A stretch of 64,000 bases of DNA from CAVRXQ01 sp963838845 (GCA_963838845.1 CAWISR010000002.1:868001-932000), one strand, 5' to 3'; positions 43,534 through 52,626 are shown, counted from the first letter of the stretch. The notes: generated by a model from the letters alone, not told the origin. A program made the numbers and translations.

Positions 43534-44163
43534 GTGCCGTATCCGGCGAGGCATCTCCACGAGGGAGAGGACATCTACCTCGACACGCGGTCACACTGGT
43601 CGGTGCTGTTCCTGCCGTCGCTCGAGACGGTGGTCATCCTCGGGGCAGAGGGAGCGGGATTCGTTCTTTGGGGATCCGCACCCGTGTGGTTCGGATGGGT
43701 GCTCCTCGCGATCGGGCTCGTCGCGGTCGGACGGTTTCTCGCAAGACTGTTCGCCTGGCGGTCGACCGACCTCGTCGTTACCTCGATGCGCGTGATCGGC
43801 CGTCAAGGCGTGCTCCATCGACGCGGCGTCGAGATCCCGATCTCGAGCGTGCAGAGTGTTCAGTACTCCCAGGCCCTGATCGCGCGGATGCTGAGGAAGG
43901 GCGACCTCGAAGTGGAGTCTGCGGGATCGCATGGCGCGGAGGTTTTCGCCGACATCCCGAGTCCCGCCGCTGCGCAGAGCCTCGTCAATCGTGCCATCGA
44001 CGCGGCGCACGGGCGGAATACCGCGCGGGTTGCGGCGCCGCCGGAGTCGGTCGCCGATGAGATCGAGCGACTCGCCGCGCTGCATTCGCGCGGCATCATC
44101 ACCGACGAGGAGTTCGACCACATCAAGGGCGAAGTCATCGCCCGCGAACACTCGTCGGACTAG
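43534..44163 (+). CDS. PH-domain (bPH2) membrane protein with C-terminal SHOCT
   Basis: The 209-aa protein has two membrane segments (about 30-48 and 52-70), a bacterial PH domain (SMRVIGRQGVLHRRGVEIPI and SVQYSQALIARMLRKGDLEV) and a C-terminal SHOCT helix pair (ADEIERLAALHSRGIITDEEF). Such proteins sit at the membrane and may sense stress or recruit partners. The GTG at 43534 is the likely start. It is 17 bases downstream of the ligase-like gene. Confidence 0.8.
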   Translation: MPYPARHLHEGEDIYLDTRSHWSVLFLPSLETVVILGAEGAGFVLWGSAPVWFGWVLLAIGLVAVGRFLARLFAWRSTDLVVTSMRVIGRQGVLHRRGVEIPISSVQSVQYSQALIARMLRKGDLEVESAGSHGAEVFADIPSPAAAQSLVNRAIDAAHGRNTARVAAPPESVADEIERLAALHSRGIITDEEFDHIKGEVIAREHSSD

Positions 44164-44219
44164 CGGCGCCTCACCCACTCCCACCTGGGGCGCCGCGTCT
44201 CCGCAAGTAGGCTCGGCGT

Positions 44220-46121
44220 GTGTCGGAGCGGTACTTCATCGAGACGCTCGGCTGCCCGAAGAATCAGGTCGATTCCGAAAAGATCGCAGGTTCGCTACTT
44301 CAGCGCGGTCTTGTCGCGGCAAAAGACCTCGAGGGCGCCGACGTCGTTGTCGTGAACACCTGCGCCTTCATCGACGCTGCTCGCGAAGAGTCCGTGGGCG
44401 CGATCTTCGACGCACACCGCCGCCGTCGCGCCGGCGCGCGTCTCGTCGTGACGGGATGCCTCGCCGGGCGGTACACGTCCGAGCTCGCCCGACTCATTCC
44501 CGAAGCAGAGGTGGTGCCTCTCGGGGCTCCGATCAAAATCGGACCCCGCCGGAAATTGGCGCGCGCGCCACGCGCCGCTTCGGTGACGAACCTGTTGGAG
44601 ATGCCGCGAGCCCCGACGGCGGCGCCGTGGGCGTACGTGAAGGTCGCCGAGGGTTGCGACCGTCGCTGCGGATTCTGTGCGATCCCGAGCTTTCGCGGCA
44701 AGCAGGTCTCGAGGACACCGCGCGCCGTCTTGAGCGAGATCGCAGCGCTCGGCACGAAGGAGGTGATCCTCGTCGCACAGGATCTCGGCAGCTACGGGAG
44801 GGACCTCGAGAACAAGGTCCGCCTCGTCGACCTCGTTTGTGAAGCGACGCAGCTCGTCGCGCGCCTGCGACTGTTGTACCTCTACCCGTCCGCGCTGAAC
44901 GATGCGCTCATCGACGCGGTGTTGTCGACCGGGGTGCCCTACTTCGACCTTTCGTTGCAGCACGTATCGGCGCGACTTTTGCGACGGATGCGTCGCTACG
45001 GCGAAGGTGAGCGATTCCTCGCCCGCATCTCCGACATTCGCCGGGCGGCACCCGAGGCCGCCTTCCGGTCGTCGTTCATCGTCGGCTATCCGGGGGAGAC
45101 CGAAGCCGACCACGACGAGCTGCTCGCGTTCCTTGACGCGGCGCAGCTCGACTGGGCGGGGTTCTTCGCGTTCTCCGAGGAACGTGGCACCTACGCGCAT
45201 GCCCTCGGCGACAAGGTCCCACGCGGCTTGCTGATGGAGCGGCTGCGCGAAGCAGCCGCACTGCAGGACGAGATCACCGCCCGTCGGCGATCGCAGCTCG
45301 TCGGCACCGAAGCGGAGGTGATGATCGATGCGCCGGGCGTCGCCCGCTCGCATCGGGAGGCGCCCGAGATCGACGGGGTGATCAGGGTTCCGAGGCGGCT
45401 GAAGGTGGGGGCCCTGGTTCGGGTGACGATCACTGGCGCCGAAGGTCCGGACCTCGTGGCGACGAACGAGCGGGGCGGCGGGTCGCGCGGCAGCGGCCGA
45501 GGCGTCGGCAGGATCGGGCGCGTGAGCGCTCGCGCGCCGGCGTTCGGACCGTCGGCGCTTGTCACGCCCGCCAACGGGCTGACGCTCGCCCGGTTGCTCG
45601 TCGCGCCGTTGATCGCCGTCCTCGCGGTGACCATCGGCCCGACGGCGTGGGCGCTTTGGTCCCTGTGGACGGTCTTCACGGTCTCTGACAGCGTCGACGG
45701 TTACATCGCCCGTCGCCACGGGGCGACGCGTTCCGGGGCGTTTCTCGATCCGTTGGCCGACAAGTTCTTGATCGTCGGAGCGCTCTGCGGTCTCGCGGCG
45801 ACGGACACGATCAGTGTCGTCCCAGTCGTGCTCATCGCGGTGCGTGAGATCGGCATGAGCGTCTTCCGCGTTGTCGAGGGTCGTCGAGGGATCTCGGTGC
45901 CCGCGCGTCCGCTCGCGAAGGTGAAGACCCTCGTTCAGGACCTCGCGGTCGCGGCGGTGTTCTTCCCGCCGCTCGGCGCGAAGGATCGCGACCTCGTCTC
46001 CGCGCTGATCTGGCTCGCGGTGACGCTCACGCTCGTCACCGGCGCGGAGTATCTCCTGCAGGCGACCACCGAGATGCGCCGCGTGCAGCGGCGCGAAGCG
46101 GTGAAACGGCAAGCCGCCTAG
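44220..46121 (+). CDS. RimO-PgsA fusion: ribosomal S12 methylthiotransferase joined to phosphatidylglycerophosphate synthase
   Basis: Residues 1-430 are RimO: the UPF0004 Cys residues C12, C48 and C80, the radical SAM cluster C146-DRR-C150-GF-C153, and a TRAM-like end (VGALVRVTITGAEGP). Residues 449-633 are PgsA-like, with the CDP-alcohol phosphatidyltransferase motif DSVDGYIAR...G...DPLAD at 490-513 and several membrane segments. RimO modifies Asp of ribosomal protein S12, while PgsA makes phosphatidylglycerophosphate. They have no known link, so the fusion is structural. No stop separates them; a GTG near residue 434 might give separate PgsA. The start is a GTG at 44220. cinA follows after 5 bases. 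Confidence 0.88.
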   Translation: MSERYFIETLGCPKNQVDSEKIAGSLLQRGLVAAKDLEGADVVVVNTCAFIDAAREESVGAIFDAHRRRRAGARLVVTGCLAGRYTSELARLIPEAEVVPLGAPIKIGPRRKLARAPRAASVTNLLEMPRAPTAAPWAYVKVAEGCDRRCGFCAIPSFRGKQVSRTPRAVLSEIAALGTKEVILVAQDLGSYGRDLENKVRLVDLVCEATQLVARLRLLYLYPSALNDALIDAVLSTGVPYFDLSLQHVSARLLRRMRRYGEGERFLARISDIRRAAPEAAFRSSFIVGYPGETEADHDELLAFLDAAQLDWAGFFAFSEERGTYAHALGDKVPRGLLMERLREAAALQDEITARRRSQLVGTEAEVMIDAPGVARSHREAPEIDGVIRVPRRLKVGALVRVTITGAEGPDLVATNERGGGSRGSGRGVGRIGRVSARAPAFGPSALVTPANGLTLARLLVAPLIAVLAVTIGPTAWALWSLWTVFTVSDSVDGYIARRHGATRSGAFLDPLADKFLIVGALCGLAATDTISVVPVVLIAVREIGMSVFRVVEGRRGISVPARPLAKVKTLVQDLAVAAVFFPPLGAKDRDLVSALIWLAVTLTLVTGAEYLLQATTEMRRVQRREAVKRQAA

Positions 46122-46126
46122 ACACG

Positions 46127-47374
46127 GTGCGCACAGAGATCGTCGCCGTCGGCACCGAGCTTTTGCTCGGTCAGATTGTCGACACGAACTCGACGTGGAT
46201 TGCCGAACAACTCGCCGCTGCAGGCGTCGACTGCACGCAGCAGGTGCGCGTCGGCGACAACGTGGAACGCATCGCTGGGGTGCTGGACGACGCGCTCGGT
46301 CGCGCCGACGCGGTCATCGTCTGCGGCGGACTCGGTCCGACACAGGACGACGTCACCCGCGAGGCGATCGCGACGGTGATGGGGGTCCCACTCGTGGAGA
46401 ACCAAAGGGCGATGGCGCTTGTCGAGCAGGCGTTCGCGCGCCGCAGTCGCGTGATGTCGCCGAGCAACCGGCGCCAGGGCTTCGTGCCCGTCGGCGCCCG
46501 CATCATCGAGCAGCGGCTCGGCAGCGCTCCCGGGTTGATCTGTCCCGTCGGTGACAAGGTGATCTACGCGCTGCCGGGTGTCCCGGACGAGTTGGAAGAG
46601 ATGACGATTCGCGCGGTGCTCCCTGATTTGTCGTCGCGAAGCGGCGAACACGCTGTCATCGCGAGCCGGGTGATCAAGACCTGGGGGATCGGGGAGTCGC
46701 GCCTCGGCGAGCTCCTCTCCGAGCGGGTCGACGCGCTCGACAGGAGGGGAAAAGGCGCGCCGACGATCGCCTTCCTCGCTCGCGGTGTCGAGGGCGTGCA
46801 GGTGCGGGTGACGGTGAAGGCCTCGGACGAAGAGGCGGCGACGGCGCTTCTCGATGGAGAGGAGAAGGCGATCACCGCGATCGTCGGCGGCGCCGTCTTC
46901 GGGATCGACGACGAGACGATGGAGGCGCGCGTCGGTTCGCTGCTGCTCGAAAGTGGTCGCTGGCTCGCGTTGGCGGAGTCCTTTACCGGGGGGCTGATCG
47001 CGTCTCGGATCGTCGCGGTGCCCGGTGCGAGCCGCTGGTTCCGGGGCGCTGTCGTCGCCTATGCGAGCGACACGAAACGGAGGATCCTCGGTCTCGCTTC
47101 GGAGTCTGTCGTCAGCGAACAGGCCGCCGCCGAAATGGCACAGGGGGCGCTCGCGCTCTTCGAAGCCGACGTCGCCGTCGCGACGACGGGTGTCGCCGGC
47201 CCGGATCCTCAAGAGGGCCACCCGCCCGGCACCGCGTTCGTCGGCCTTGCCTTCTCGACCGGCGGTTCGATCGCTGAGCGCCTTGAGCTATTCGGCACGC
47301 GTAAGCGCGTCCGTGAGCTCGGGGCGATCAGCGCGCTCGACCGGCTGCGCCGCCGACTCGAAAGCGGCAGTTGA
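46127..47374 (+). CDS. cinA: CinA family protein (nicotinamide-nucleotide amidase)
   Basis: The 415-aa protein has the molybdopterin-binding-like N-terminal domain (EIVAVGTELLLGQIVDTN, VCGGLGPTQDDVTREA) and a C-terminal amidase domain (AESFTGGLIASRIVAVPGAS, GVAGPDP). The usual AESCTGG is AESFTGG here, a Cys to Phe change next to the active-site Ser, which is retained. CinA proteins recycle pyridine nucleotides and may act in DNA uptake. The GTG at 46127 directly follows the fusion gene; recA is two genes downstream, a conserved actinobacterial order. Confidence 0.92.
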   Translation: MRTEIVAVGTELLLGQIVDTNSTWIAEQLAAAGVDCTQQVRVGDNVERIAGVLDDALGRADAVIVCGGLGPTQDDVTREAIATVMGVPLVENQRAMALVEQAFARRSRVMSPSNRRQGFVPVGARIIEQRLGSAPGLICPVGDKVIYALPGVPDELEEMTIRAVLPDLSSRSGEHAVIASRVIKTWGIGESRLGELLSERVDALDRRGKGAPTIAFLARGVEGVQVRVTVKASDEEAATALLDGEEKAITAIVGGAVFGIDDETMEARVGSLLLESGRWLALAESFTGGLIASRIVAVPGASRWFRGAVVAYASDTKRRILGLASESVVSEQAAAEMAQGALALFEADVAVATTGVAGPDPQEGHPPGTAFVGLAFSTGGSIAERLELFGTRKRVRELGAISALDRLRRRLESGS

Positions 47375-47381
47375 GCTACCG

Positions 47382-48038
47382 ATGAGCTCGCAACGCGACG
47401 CTTCGGATGCGCGAACCGAACTCTTCTTGGCTGGCGCGAACGTCATCGTCGAAGCTCTCGGCGATGGCCGCGTGCAGGAGAAGTGGGACGCGACTTCGGT
47501 GCTCGAGTATCAGCTCGTGAGCGGCATCTGCGGTCACTTGGCGCGCGGTGGCGTCTGGGTCGTCGCCGACTACCTCGAAAAGGGCGAGCCTGGCGGTCCG
47601 ATCGATTACGAGAGCGCTGCCGAGTATTTCGCGACGTTCGTTGTGCACGCGAACGAGGACACGCATCGCGCCGCCCGGGCACGAGCGGCGGACGTCGCGA
47701 GCGTCGGACAGGTGCAACTGCAAGCCAACCTGCGAGCGCGCCTTTTTGATCTCGAGTCCGCACTCGGTGCGGTCTTACCGACGACGCCGATCGGGGTGAT
47801 CGGCGGGAGCGTGATGCGCCTTGGGGACTACCTCGTCACGCGCATCGTCGAACAGTGTGTCCACCTCGACGACCTCGCGCGTAGCGTCGGGCGCGAACCG
47901 TGGCCGTTGCCAGACGGTCACCGCGAGGTCGCGATCGCGGTCGGGATCGAGATCGCTCAGCGTCTTCACGGCACCGACGCCGTCCTGCGGGCGCTCTACC
48001 GCCGCGGCTTCGCCGCTGCGGCCTTTCCGTCGCTCTGA
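47382..48038 (+). CDS. MDMPI_N/DinB-like (maleylpyruvate isomerase family) protein
   Basis: The 218-aa protein is a four-helix bundle of the DinB/mycothiol-dependent maleylpyruvate isomerase N-terminal type: KWDATSVLEYQLVSGICGHLARGG at the start and GVIGGSVMRLGDYLVTRIVEQCVHLDDLARS in the middle. The HxxxH/D pattern could hold a metal. Some family members use mycothiol, a thiol of actinobacteria, as cofactor. The ATG at 47382 is chosen because the longer open frame overlaps cinA. It sits between cinA and recA. The substrate is unknown. Confidence 0.75.
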   Translation: MSSQRDASDARTELFLAGANVIVEALGDGRVQEKWDATSVLEYQLVSGICGHLARGGVWVVADYLEKGEPGGPIDYESAAEYFATFVVHANEDTHRAARARAADVASVGQVQLQANLRARLFDLESALGAVLPTTPIGVIGGSVMRLGDYLVTRIVEQCVHLDDLARSVGREPWPLPDGHREVAIAVGIEIAQRLHGTDAVLRALYRRGFAAAAFPSL

Positions 48039-48102
48039 GCCAGCGTCGCCCGTCACCGCGACGGGGAGGTCCGGCCGCCCGACGTCGGTGAGAATCCACC
48101 AC

Positions 48103-48116
48103 CGAACGTGTGTTCG
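48103..48116. promoter_or_regulatory. LexA-binding SOS box upstream of recA
   Basis: CGAACGTGTGTTCG is a perfect palindrome of the actinobacterial SOS consensus (CGAACRNRYGTTYG). It lies 123 bases before the recA ATG. A TACACT hexamer at 48121-48126 could be the minus-10 element it blocks. DNA damage should release LexA and induce recA. Confidence 0.9.
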
Positions 48117-48238
48117 TAACTACACTGATGCAAGTCAGTGGCTCGGGTGACGGCAGGGCCAGAAGCAGCGATACAGCGGCGTCGTACCGTTGCGGTCCGC
48201 TCGACGGACGTTCGAGATCAGGCGGGAGGAAAGAGGCG

Positions 48239-49279
48239 ATGGAGCGGGACAAGGCACTCGACGTAGCCCTCGGGCAGATCGAAAAGCAGTTCGGCAAGGG
48301 CTCCGTGATGCGCATGGGCGAAAGCCTCACGCTCGGCATCGAAGCGATCTCAACCGGGGCGATGTCGCTCGACCTCGCGCTCGGCATTGGTGGCCTGCCG
48401 CGGGGCAGGATCGTCGAGCTGTTCGGTCCAGAATCCTCGGGCAAGTCGACCCTCGCTCTCCACGTCGTCGCCGAGGCGCAACGCAACGGCGGGATCTGTG
48501 CCTACATCGACGCCGAGCATGCGCTCGACCCGGTGTACGCGAAGGTGATCGGTGTCGACGTCGACGAGTTGCTGATCTCTCAGCCCGACACCGGCGAGCA
48601 GGCGCTCGAGATCGCGGAGATGCTCATCCGTTCGGGCGCGATCGACGTGATCGTGATCGACTCTGTCGCGGCCCTCACTCCGCGCGTGGAGATCGAAGGC
48701 GAGATGGGGGATTCCCACGTCGGTCTGCAGGCGCGGCTCATGTCCCAGGCGTTGCGCAAGCTCACAGGGACGCTGAGCAAGTCGAACACGATCGCGCTGT
48801 TCATCAACCAGTTGAGGGAGAAGATCGGAGTCGTCTACGGATCACCCGAGGTTACGCCTGGCGGACGGGCGCTGAAGTTCTACTCGTCGGTTCGCCTCGA
48901 CATCCGACGTATCGAGTCGATCAAAGACGGAACGGAGGTCGTCGGCAACAGGACGCGGGTGAAGGTGGTGAAGAACAAGGTTTCGGCTCCCTTCCGCTCC
49001 GCCGAATTCGACATCATGTATGGACAGGGCATCAGCCGAGAGGGATCGATCCTTGACGTCGCCGTCGACTTGGGGATCGTGAAGAAGTCCGGCGCCTGGT
49101 ACACCTACGAGGGTGAGCAACTCGGCCAGGGGCGCGAGAACGCGAAGCTGTTCCTGCGCGAGAACACTGAGCTCGTGATCGAGATCGACGAGCGAATCCG
49201 CAAAGAAGTCTCCGTTGTCGCTGCGGACGTGCCGCTCGGTGCGGGCATCGGCGACGACGAGCCGATCTCGCTCGACTGA
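48239..49279 (+). CDS. recA: Recombinase RecA
   Basis: The 346-aa protein is complete and contains GPESSGKSTLALHVVAEAQ (Walker A), YIDAEHALDPVYA, VIVIDSVAALTPRVEIEGE (Walker B) and LFINQLREKIGV. It loads on single-stranded DNA, drives strand exchange and triggers LexA self-cleavage. The ATG at 48239 has GGGAGGAAAG upstream. The C-terminal tail is acidic (GDDEPISLD), as usual. No intein is present. It is the damage-controlled gene in this window, through the LexA box. Confidence 0.98.
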   Translation: MERDKALDVALGQIEKQFGKGSVMRMGESLTLGIEAISTGAMSLDLALGIGGLPRGRIVELFGPESSGKSTLALHVVAEAQRNGGICAYIDAEHALDPVYAKVIGVDVDELLISQPDTGEQALEIAEMLIRSGAIDVIVIDSVAALTPRVEIEGEMGDSHVGLQARLMSQALRKLTGTLSKSNTIALFINQLREKIGVVYGSPEVTPGGRALKFYSSVRLDIRRIESIKDGTEVVGNRTRVKVVKNKVSAPFRSAEFDIMYGQGISREGSILDVAVDLGIVKKSGAWYTYEGEQLGQGRENAKLFLRENTELVIEIDERIRKEVSVVAADVPLGAGIGDDEPISLD

Positions 49280-49283
49280 ACCC

Positions 49284-49889
49284 CTAACGGGGGATTGTCG
49301 TGTACTTCAGCTCGTTGAGTTCGGCGTGGTCGGCGACGAGATCGAGGATGCGGTCGATCGTCTCCGTCGCGAGCTCAGCATCGCCGTTGGGACGCGTCAT
49401 CAACCGCACGAAGACCGCCTTGTCGTCGAGGACGAAGGTCGGAACACCGAAGGCCGAGTAGCGGTTCACCGACTCCTCGTGCTCCGCACGGAAGCGTTCA
49501 TACGGCCAACCCGCGGCGAGATCTGCGAAGACCGCATCAACGTCGACGCCGACACGCTCGAGCGCCTTGCGGACGACCGACTCTTCACGGAGGTCTCCTG
49601 ACTCATCATGCCGAGCGGCGAACAGCGAGCGATGCGCGACTGGGAACTGGGTCGGCAATCGGTCGCGAACGGCGATTCCGGCCGCGACGGCGAGCAGATT
49701 CGGACGCTCATCGGGGTTGTCCCATACCGGCATACGACCCTCTTCGACGTGGGCCTGGCTGAGCGAGAAGGGGAGGAACCGCACCCGGTAGTCGGCACCG
49801 GCCTCAAGGGCGGTGAGCACGTGCTCGTGGGCGTTGCGCGCGAAGGGGCAGCGGTAGTCGAAGTTGACGGTGAATTCCCTTGTGGTCAT
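49284..49889 (-). CDS. DsbA/FrnE-like thioredoxin-fold protein
   Basis: The 201-aa protein has VNFDYRCPFARNAHEHV at the N terminus, matching the DsbA family fold, but with a single Cys (YRCPF) instead of the CxxC pair, as in FrnE and hydroxychromene isomerase-like proteins. The C-terminal part has the conserved cis-Pro loop FGVPTFVLDDKAVF. It probably handles glutathione- or mycothiol-type redox, but is not a general disulfide former. It converges with recA with a 4-base gap and a small CCCC/GGGG hairpin. Confidence 0.75.
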   Translation of the reverse strand: MTTREFTVNFDYRCPFARNAHEHVLTALEAGADYRVRFLPFSLSQAHVEEGRMPVWDNPDERPNLLAVAAGIAVRDRLPTQFPVAHRSLFAARHDESGDLREESVVRKALERVGVDVDAVFADLAAGWPYERFRAEHEESVNRYSAFGVPTFVLDDKAVFVRLMTRPNGDAELATETIDRILDLVADHAELNELKYTTIPR

Positions 49890-49959
49890 GTCAAGCGCAA
49901 CGCCTCCCTGCGGTCGGACATTCCTTGCCGAACCCGCGTCCCGCCGCGAGTGCCAGGTA

Positions 49960-50565
49960 ATGTTCGGCGACTTGACGGAGATCGTACGGGCAGGTGAGGG
50001 GGATATCGAGCCGCTCGCCCAAACGCTCAGCCGCGCATTTTTCGCCGATCCGGTGTCCTCGTACCTCTTCCCGGACGAGACGCGGCGCGCGGCTCGCCTG
50101 CGCGCGTTCTTCCGCTTGCAGCTCGAAAGCGTCTACCTGCCGAAGGGAGAGGTGTACACGACCGCCGATCGCGCCTCGGCCGCGTTATGGCTTCCGCCCG
50201 GGACAAAGGCGCCCGGCCTCGGGGTGCAGCTCGCGTACCTCGCGTTCGCTCTCCGGACGCAGAGCTACCGGCGCGGACGGCGACTCGCCGTGGCGCTGTT
50301 CCGGTTGCGTCCGCGCCAGGCGCACTACTACTTGGGCACGATCGGCACCGATCCCCGTTACCAACACCGTGGGCTTGGCTCGACCTTGATCGACTCTGTC
50401 CTCGCGCGGCTCGACGAGATCGCGATGCCCGCGTATCTCGAGGCGTCGTCGGAGCCGAACGTCCGCTTTTACACTTCGCTCGGCTTCGTGCTCGCGTCGC
50501 AGGTGACGATCGAGCGCGGCGGTCCGACGTTGTGGACGATGTGGCGGGAGCCGGTCCGGCCCTAG
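49960..50565 (+). CDS. GNAT-family N-acetyltransferase
   Basis: The 201-aa protein has the acetyl-CoA-binding motif A (YLGTIGTDPRYQHRGLGSTLIDSVL) and the later NVRFYTSLGFVLASQV of GNAT enzymes, preceded by the strand-rich N terminus. The substrate is unknown. The ATG at 49960 is preferred over a longer frame overlapping the divergent DsbA-fold gene. It ends inside the convergent LysR gene: both stop codons are read from the same CTAG. Confidence 0.8.
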   Translation: MFGDLTEIVRAGEGDIEPLAQTLSRAFFADPVSSYLFPDETRRAARLRAFFRLQLESVYLPKGEVYTTADRASAALWLPPGTKAPGLGVQLAYLAFALRTQSYRRGRRLAVALFRLRPRQAHYYLGTIGTDPRYQHRGLGSTLIDSVLARLDEIAMPAYLEASSEPNVRFYTSLGFVLASQVTIERGGPTLWTMWREPVRP

Positions 50566-51542
50566 ACGCGCGCCACGTGGTGGCGGGTGCGTGAGAGCGG
50601 CAGGGGAGCGGCGTATTTCGCGCGCTCTTCTTTCGGAATGGCGCGGATCCCGTTCGGGAGGCGATTGCTGTCGGTGACGAGCGCTTCGAGGATCTCAAGT
50701 ACGGCGCGCACCGGCGCGCCCGGTTTCCCGAGGCGGCGCTGCACGACGCCGACGACGCGGGGCGTGATGCCATCGACGGGCACGAGCTTCCAGGCGGTGT
50801 CCTCGCTCGTCGGCATCGCCGAGGAAGGCAAAATCGCGAAACCGCACCCTTCGAAGGTGAGCGCCTGCAGGAGGCGCAAGCTGTCGGTCTCCGCGCGCGG
50901 CCGTAGGGTCAGCCGCGCACGCACGGCCAACGCGTCGAGCGCGTCGCGGTAGTTCGAACCGGGCATCGGCAACAGCAACGGCAGCTCTGCGATCTCGCTG
51001 ATGTCGAGCGAATCTCGGTTTACGAGGGGATGTGAACTCGGGAGTGCGAGCCCGAGGTCCTCCTCGAACAACGCGACGCTGCGTACTTCGGATCCCGACG
51101 CCGGCAAAACGAGCACTCCGAGATCGACGTAGCCACTCGCGAGCTGTCGATCGATGCCGATCGTCGTCGATTCGCAGAAGACGAGGTTCAACAGGGAATG
51201 GGTGCTCGGAACCGTCTCCAATAGCTGTGGGATCATCCAACGCGCGACGGTTCCGATCGCGCCAATGCGGACCGTCCCCGAGACCTCGCTCGACAACGCG
51301 GTGACATCGGAGTTCAAAGCGTCGAGCTCGGCGAGGACGTGGCGCGCCCGGTCGACCGCAAGGATGCCCGCCTCGGTGAGCTCGCCGCTCGCCCGGTCGA
51401 CGAGCTCGGAGCCGAGCTCGATCTCGAGCTTTTTCACGTGCGTCGAGACGTTCGACTGGACCGTCGCGAGAGCGTCGGCGGCGGCAGAGAACGAGCCGTG
51501 CTCGGCGATCGCGACCAGGGCGTTCAACTGCCGGAGATCCAT
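50562..51542 (-). CDS. LysR-family transcriptional regulator
   Basis: The 326-aa protein starts MDLRQLNALVAIAEHGSFSA, the classic LysR winged helix-turn-helix, with ALATVQSNVSTHVKKLE as recognition helix. The ligand-binding domain follows (LVFCESTTIGIDRQLASG, GCGFAILPSS). It is transcribed toward the GNAT gene and convergent with it. The much longer upstream frame has no protein-like features; the ATG at 51542 is the family's usual start. The controlled gene is not evident. Confidence 0.9.
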   Translation of the reverse strand: MDLRQLNALVAIAEHGSFSAAADALATVQSNVSTHVKKLEIELGSELVDRASGELTEAGILAVDRARHVLAELDALNSDVTALSSEVSGTVRIGAIGTVARWMIPQLLETVPSTHSLLNLVFCESTTIGIDRQLASGYVDLGVLVLPASGSEVRSVALFEEDLGLALPSSHPLVNRDSLDISEIAELPLLLPMPGSNYRDALDALAVRARLTLRPRAETDSLRLLQALTFEGCGFAILPSSAMPTSEDTAWKLVPVDGITPRVVGVVQRRLGKPGAPVRAVLEILEALVTDSNRLPNGIRAIPKEERAKYAAPLPLSRTRHHVARV

Positions 51543-51658
51543 CGCAATTGACGATACTTCGTATCTATGGTGACTGTTTGACCGATGATGGCAAATCGAC
51601 GACAGTGGGCGTGCCACGGGTGTGCTGGTCCCCCACCAGCGCCTTGGTGACATGAATG

Positions 51659-51687
51659 AAGGGGCCGGAACCCCCCACCGGCCCCTT
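51659..51687. terminator. Strong GC hairpin between the acyltransferase gene and the LysR gene
   Basis: AAGGGGCCGG pairs with CCGGCCCCTT around a 9-base loop; the 3' side on the plus strand continues CTT. It lies 13 bases after the leftward acyltransferase gene and probably ends the lipid operon, with only a weak T tract on either strand. A second small hairpin (GCTGGT/ACCAGC, loop of five C) lies at 51624-51640. Confidence 0.6.
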
Positions 51688-51699
51688 CTTCGCGTGCGG

Positions 51700-52626
51700 C
51701 TACCAGGGTTTCGCCGACGACCGGTCGCGCCGCAGCGCGGTCTTGCGGGCGCTTTCGGGTAGCGACCAGGTCCTGCGCCACGGTGACGCTTCCGGCCCGC
51801 GAAAGGGCGGCGTCGCAGCCTGGGCGGCACGGCGTCGCGCCGACCACCAGTCCGACTCGGCTTCGTCGGCCAAGACCGCGACGGCCTGTTCGATGCGCGC
51901 CGCGAAGCGTCGCGCATCCTCAGCGCGCGCCGTCGGTCCACCGGCGATCGGCCAGAGCGGATCGCCAAAGCGCACCTCGACGTCGTGGCGACGGATCGTG
52001 TGGCCTTCTTTTGGGAGCACGGGTCGCACGCCTCGCAGGTGGACGGGGACGACGGGAACGCCGGTGCGCTTCGCGAGGTAGGCGGCGCCGCCGCGAAACT
52101 CCTGTCCCCATCCGTCGGTGGAGCGGCCGCCCTCGGGAAAGATCACGAGGCTCCATCCCGCTTCGATGAGGTCGGCGGCGAGATCGGCGGATTTGCGATT
52201 GAGCTTCGTCCGCTCCATTGGGATCGTGCCGAGCGCGAGTGACCACAACGCCGCTTTCCACGGACGATCGAAGAAGTAGTCGGCCGCCGCGGCGACAACG
52301 ATGCGGTGGCGGAGGCGCTCGGGCAAGGACGCGATGACGACCGAGGTATCGAGGTGGCTCGAGTGGTTCGCCGCGAAGATCATCGGGCCCTCGATCGGGT
52401 CGAGGTGCTCGCGGCCGTAGACGGTCGGAGCGGTGAGCACGGCGACGACGGGACGCGTCACGGTCTCGACCAGAACGCGACGCGTGGCTTTCGCCCATGG
52501 CGCGCGTGCCCAGGAGGTGTCGTAGTCGACGCCGAGGTTGCGCGGCTCGATCCTGCGCTCGAGCGTGCCCGGCCAGGTCGGCGTGCGGACGACGTCATCG
52601 ATCGCTTTTGGTAGACGGAGGTTCAC
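51700..52626 (-). CDS. PlsC-like lysophospholipid acyltransferase
   Basis: The 308-aa protein has the acyltransferase motifs FAANHSSHLDTSVV (NHxxxxD), PMERTKLNRKS, LVIFPEGGRSTDG (EGxRS-like) and VPVVPVHLRGVRPVL. It would put an acyl chain on a lysophospholipid or other alcohol at the membrane. Its GTG overlaps the stop of the LarA-like gene (GTGA), making it the last gene of the four-gene operon. The C-terminal 40 residues are basic. Confidence 0.85.
   Translation of the reverse strand: MNLRLPKAIDDVVRTPTWPGTLERRIEPRNLGVDYDTSWARAPWAKATRRVLVETVTRPVVAVLTAPTVYGREHLDPIEGPMIFAANHSSHLDTSVVIASLPERLRHRIVVAAAADYFFDRPWKAALWSLALGTIPMERTKLNRKSADLAADLIEAGWSLVIFPEGGRSTDGWGQEFRGGAAYLAKRTGVPVVPVHLRGVRPVLPKEGHTIRRHDVEVRFGDPLWPIAGGPTARAEDARRFAARIEQAVAVLADEAESDWWSARRRAAQAATPPFRGPEASPWRRTWSLPESARKTALRRDRSSAKPW

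Noticed and set aside
44295..46112. 605-residue open frame antisense to the RimO-PgsA gene
   Set aside because: Rich in Arg, Asp and His, no family features; it is the antisense of a well-supported gene in GC-rich DNA.
46118..47221. 367-residue leftward frame over cinA
   Set aside because: Antisense shadow of cinA with no motifs.
49280..49294. CCCC-TAAC-GGGG between recA and the DsbA-fold gene as a terminator
   Set aside because: Stem of four pairs with no T tract, and it overlaps the stop of the leftward gene; too weak to list.
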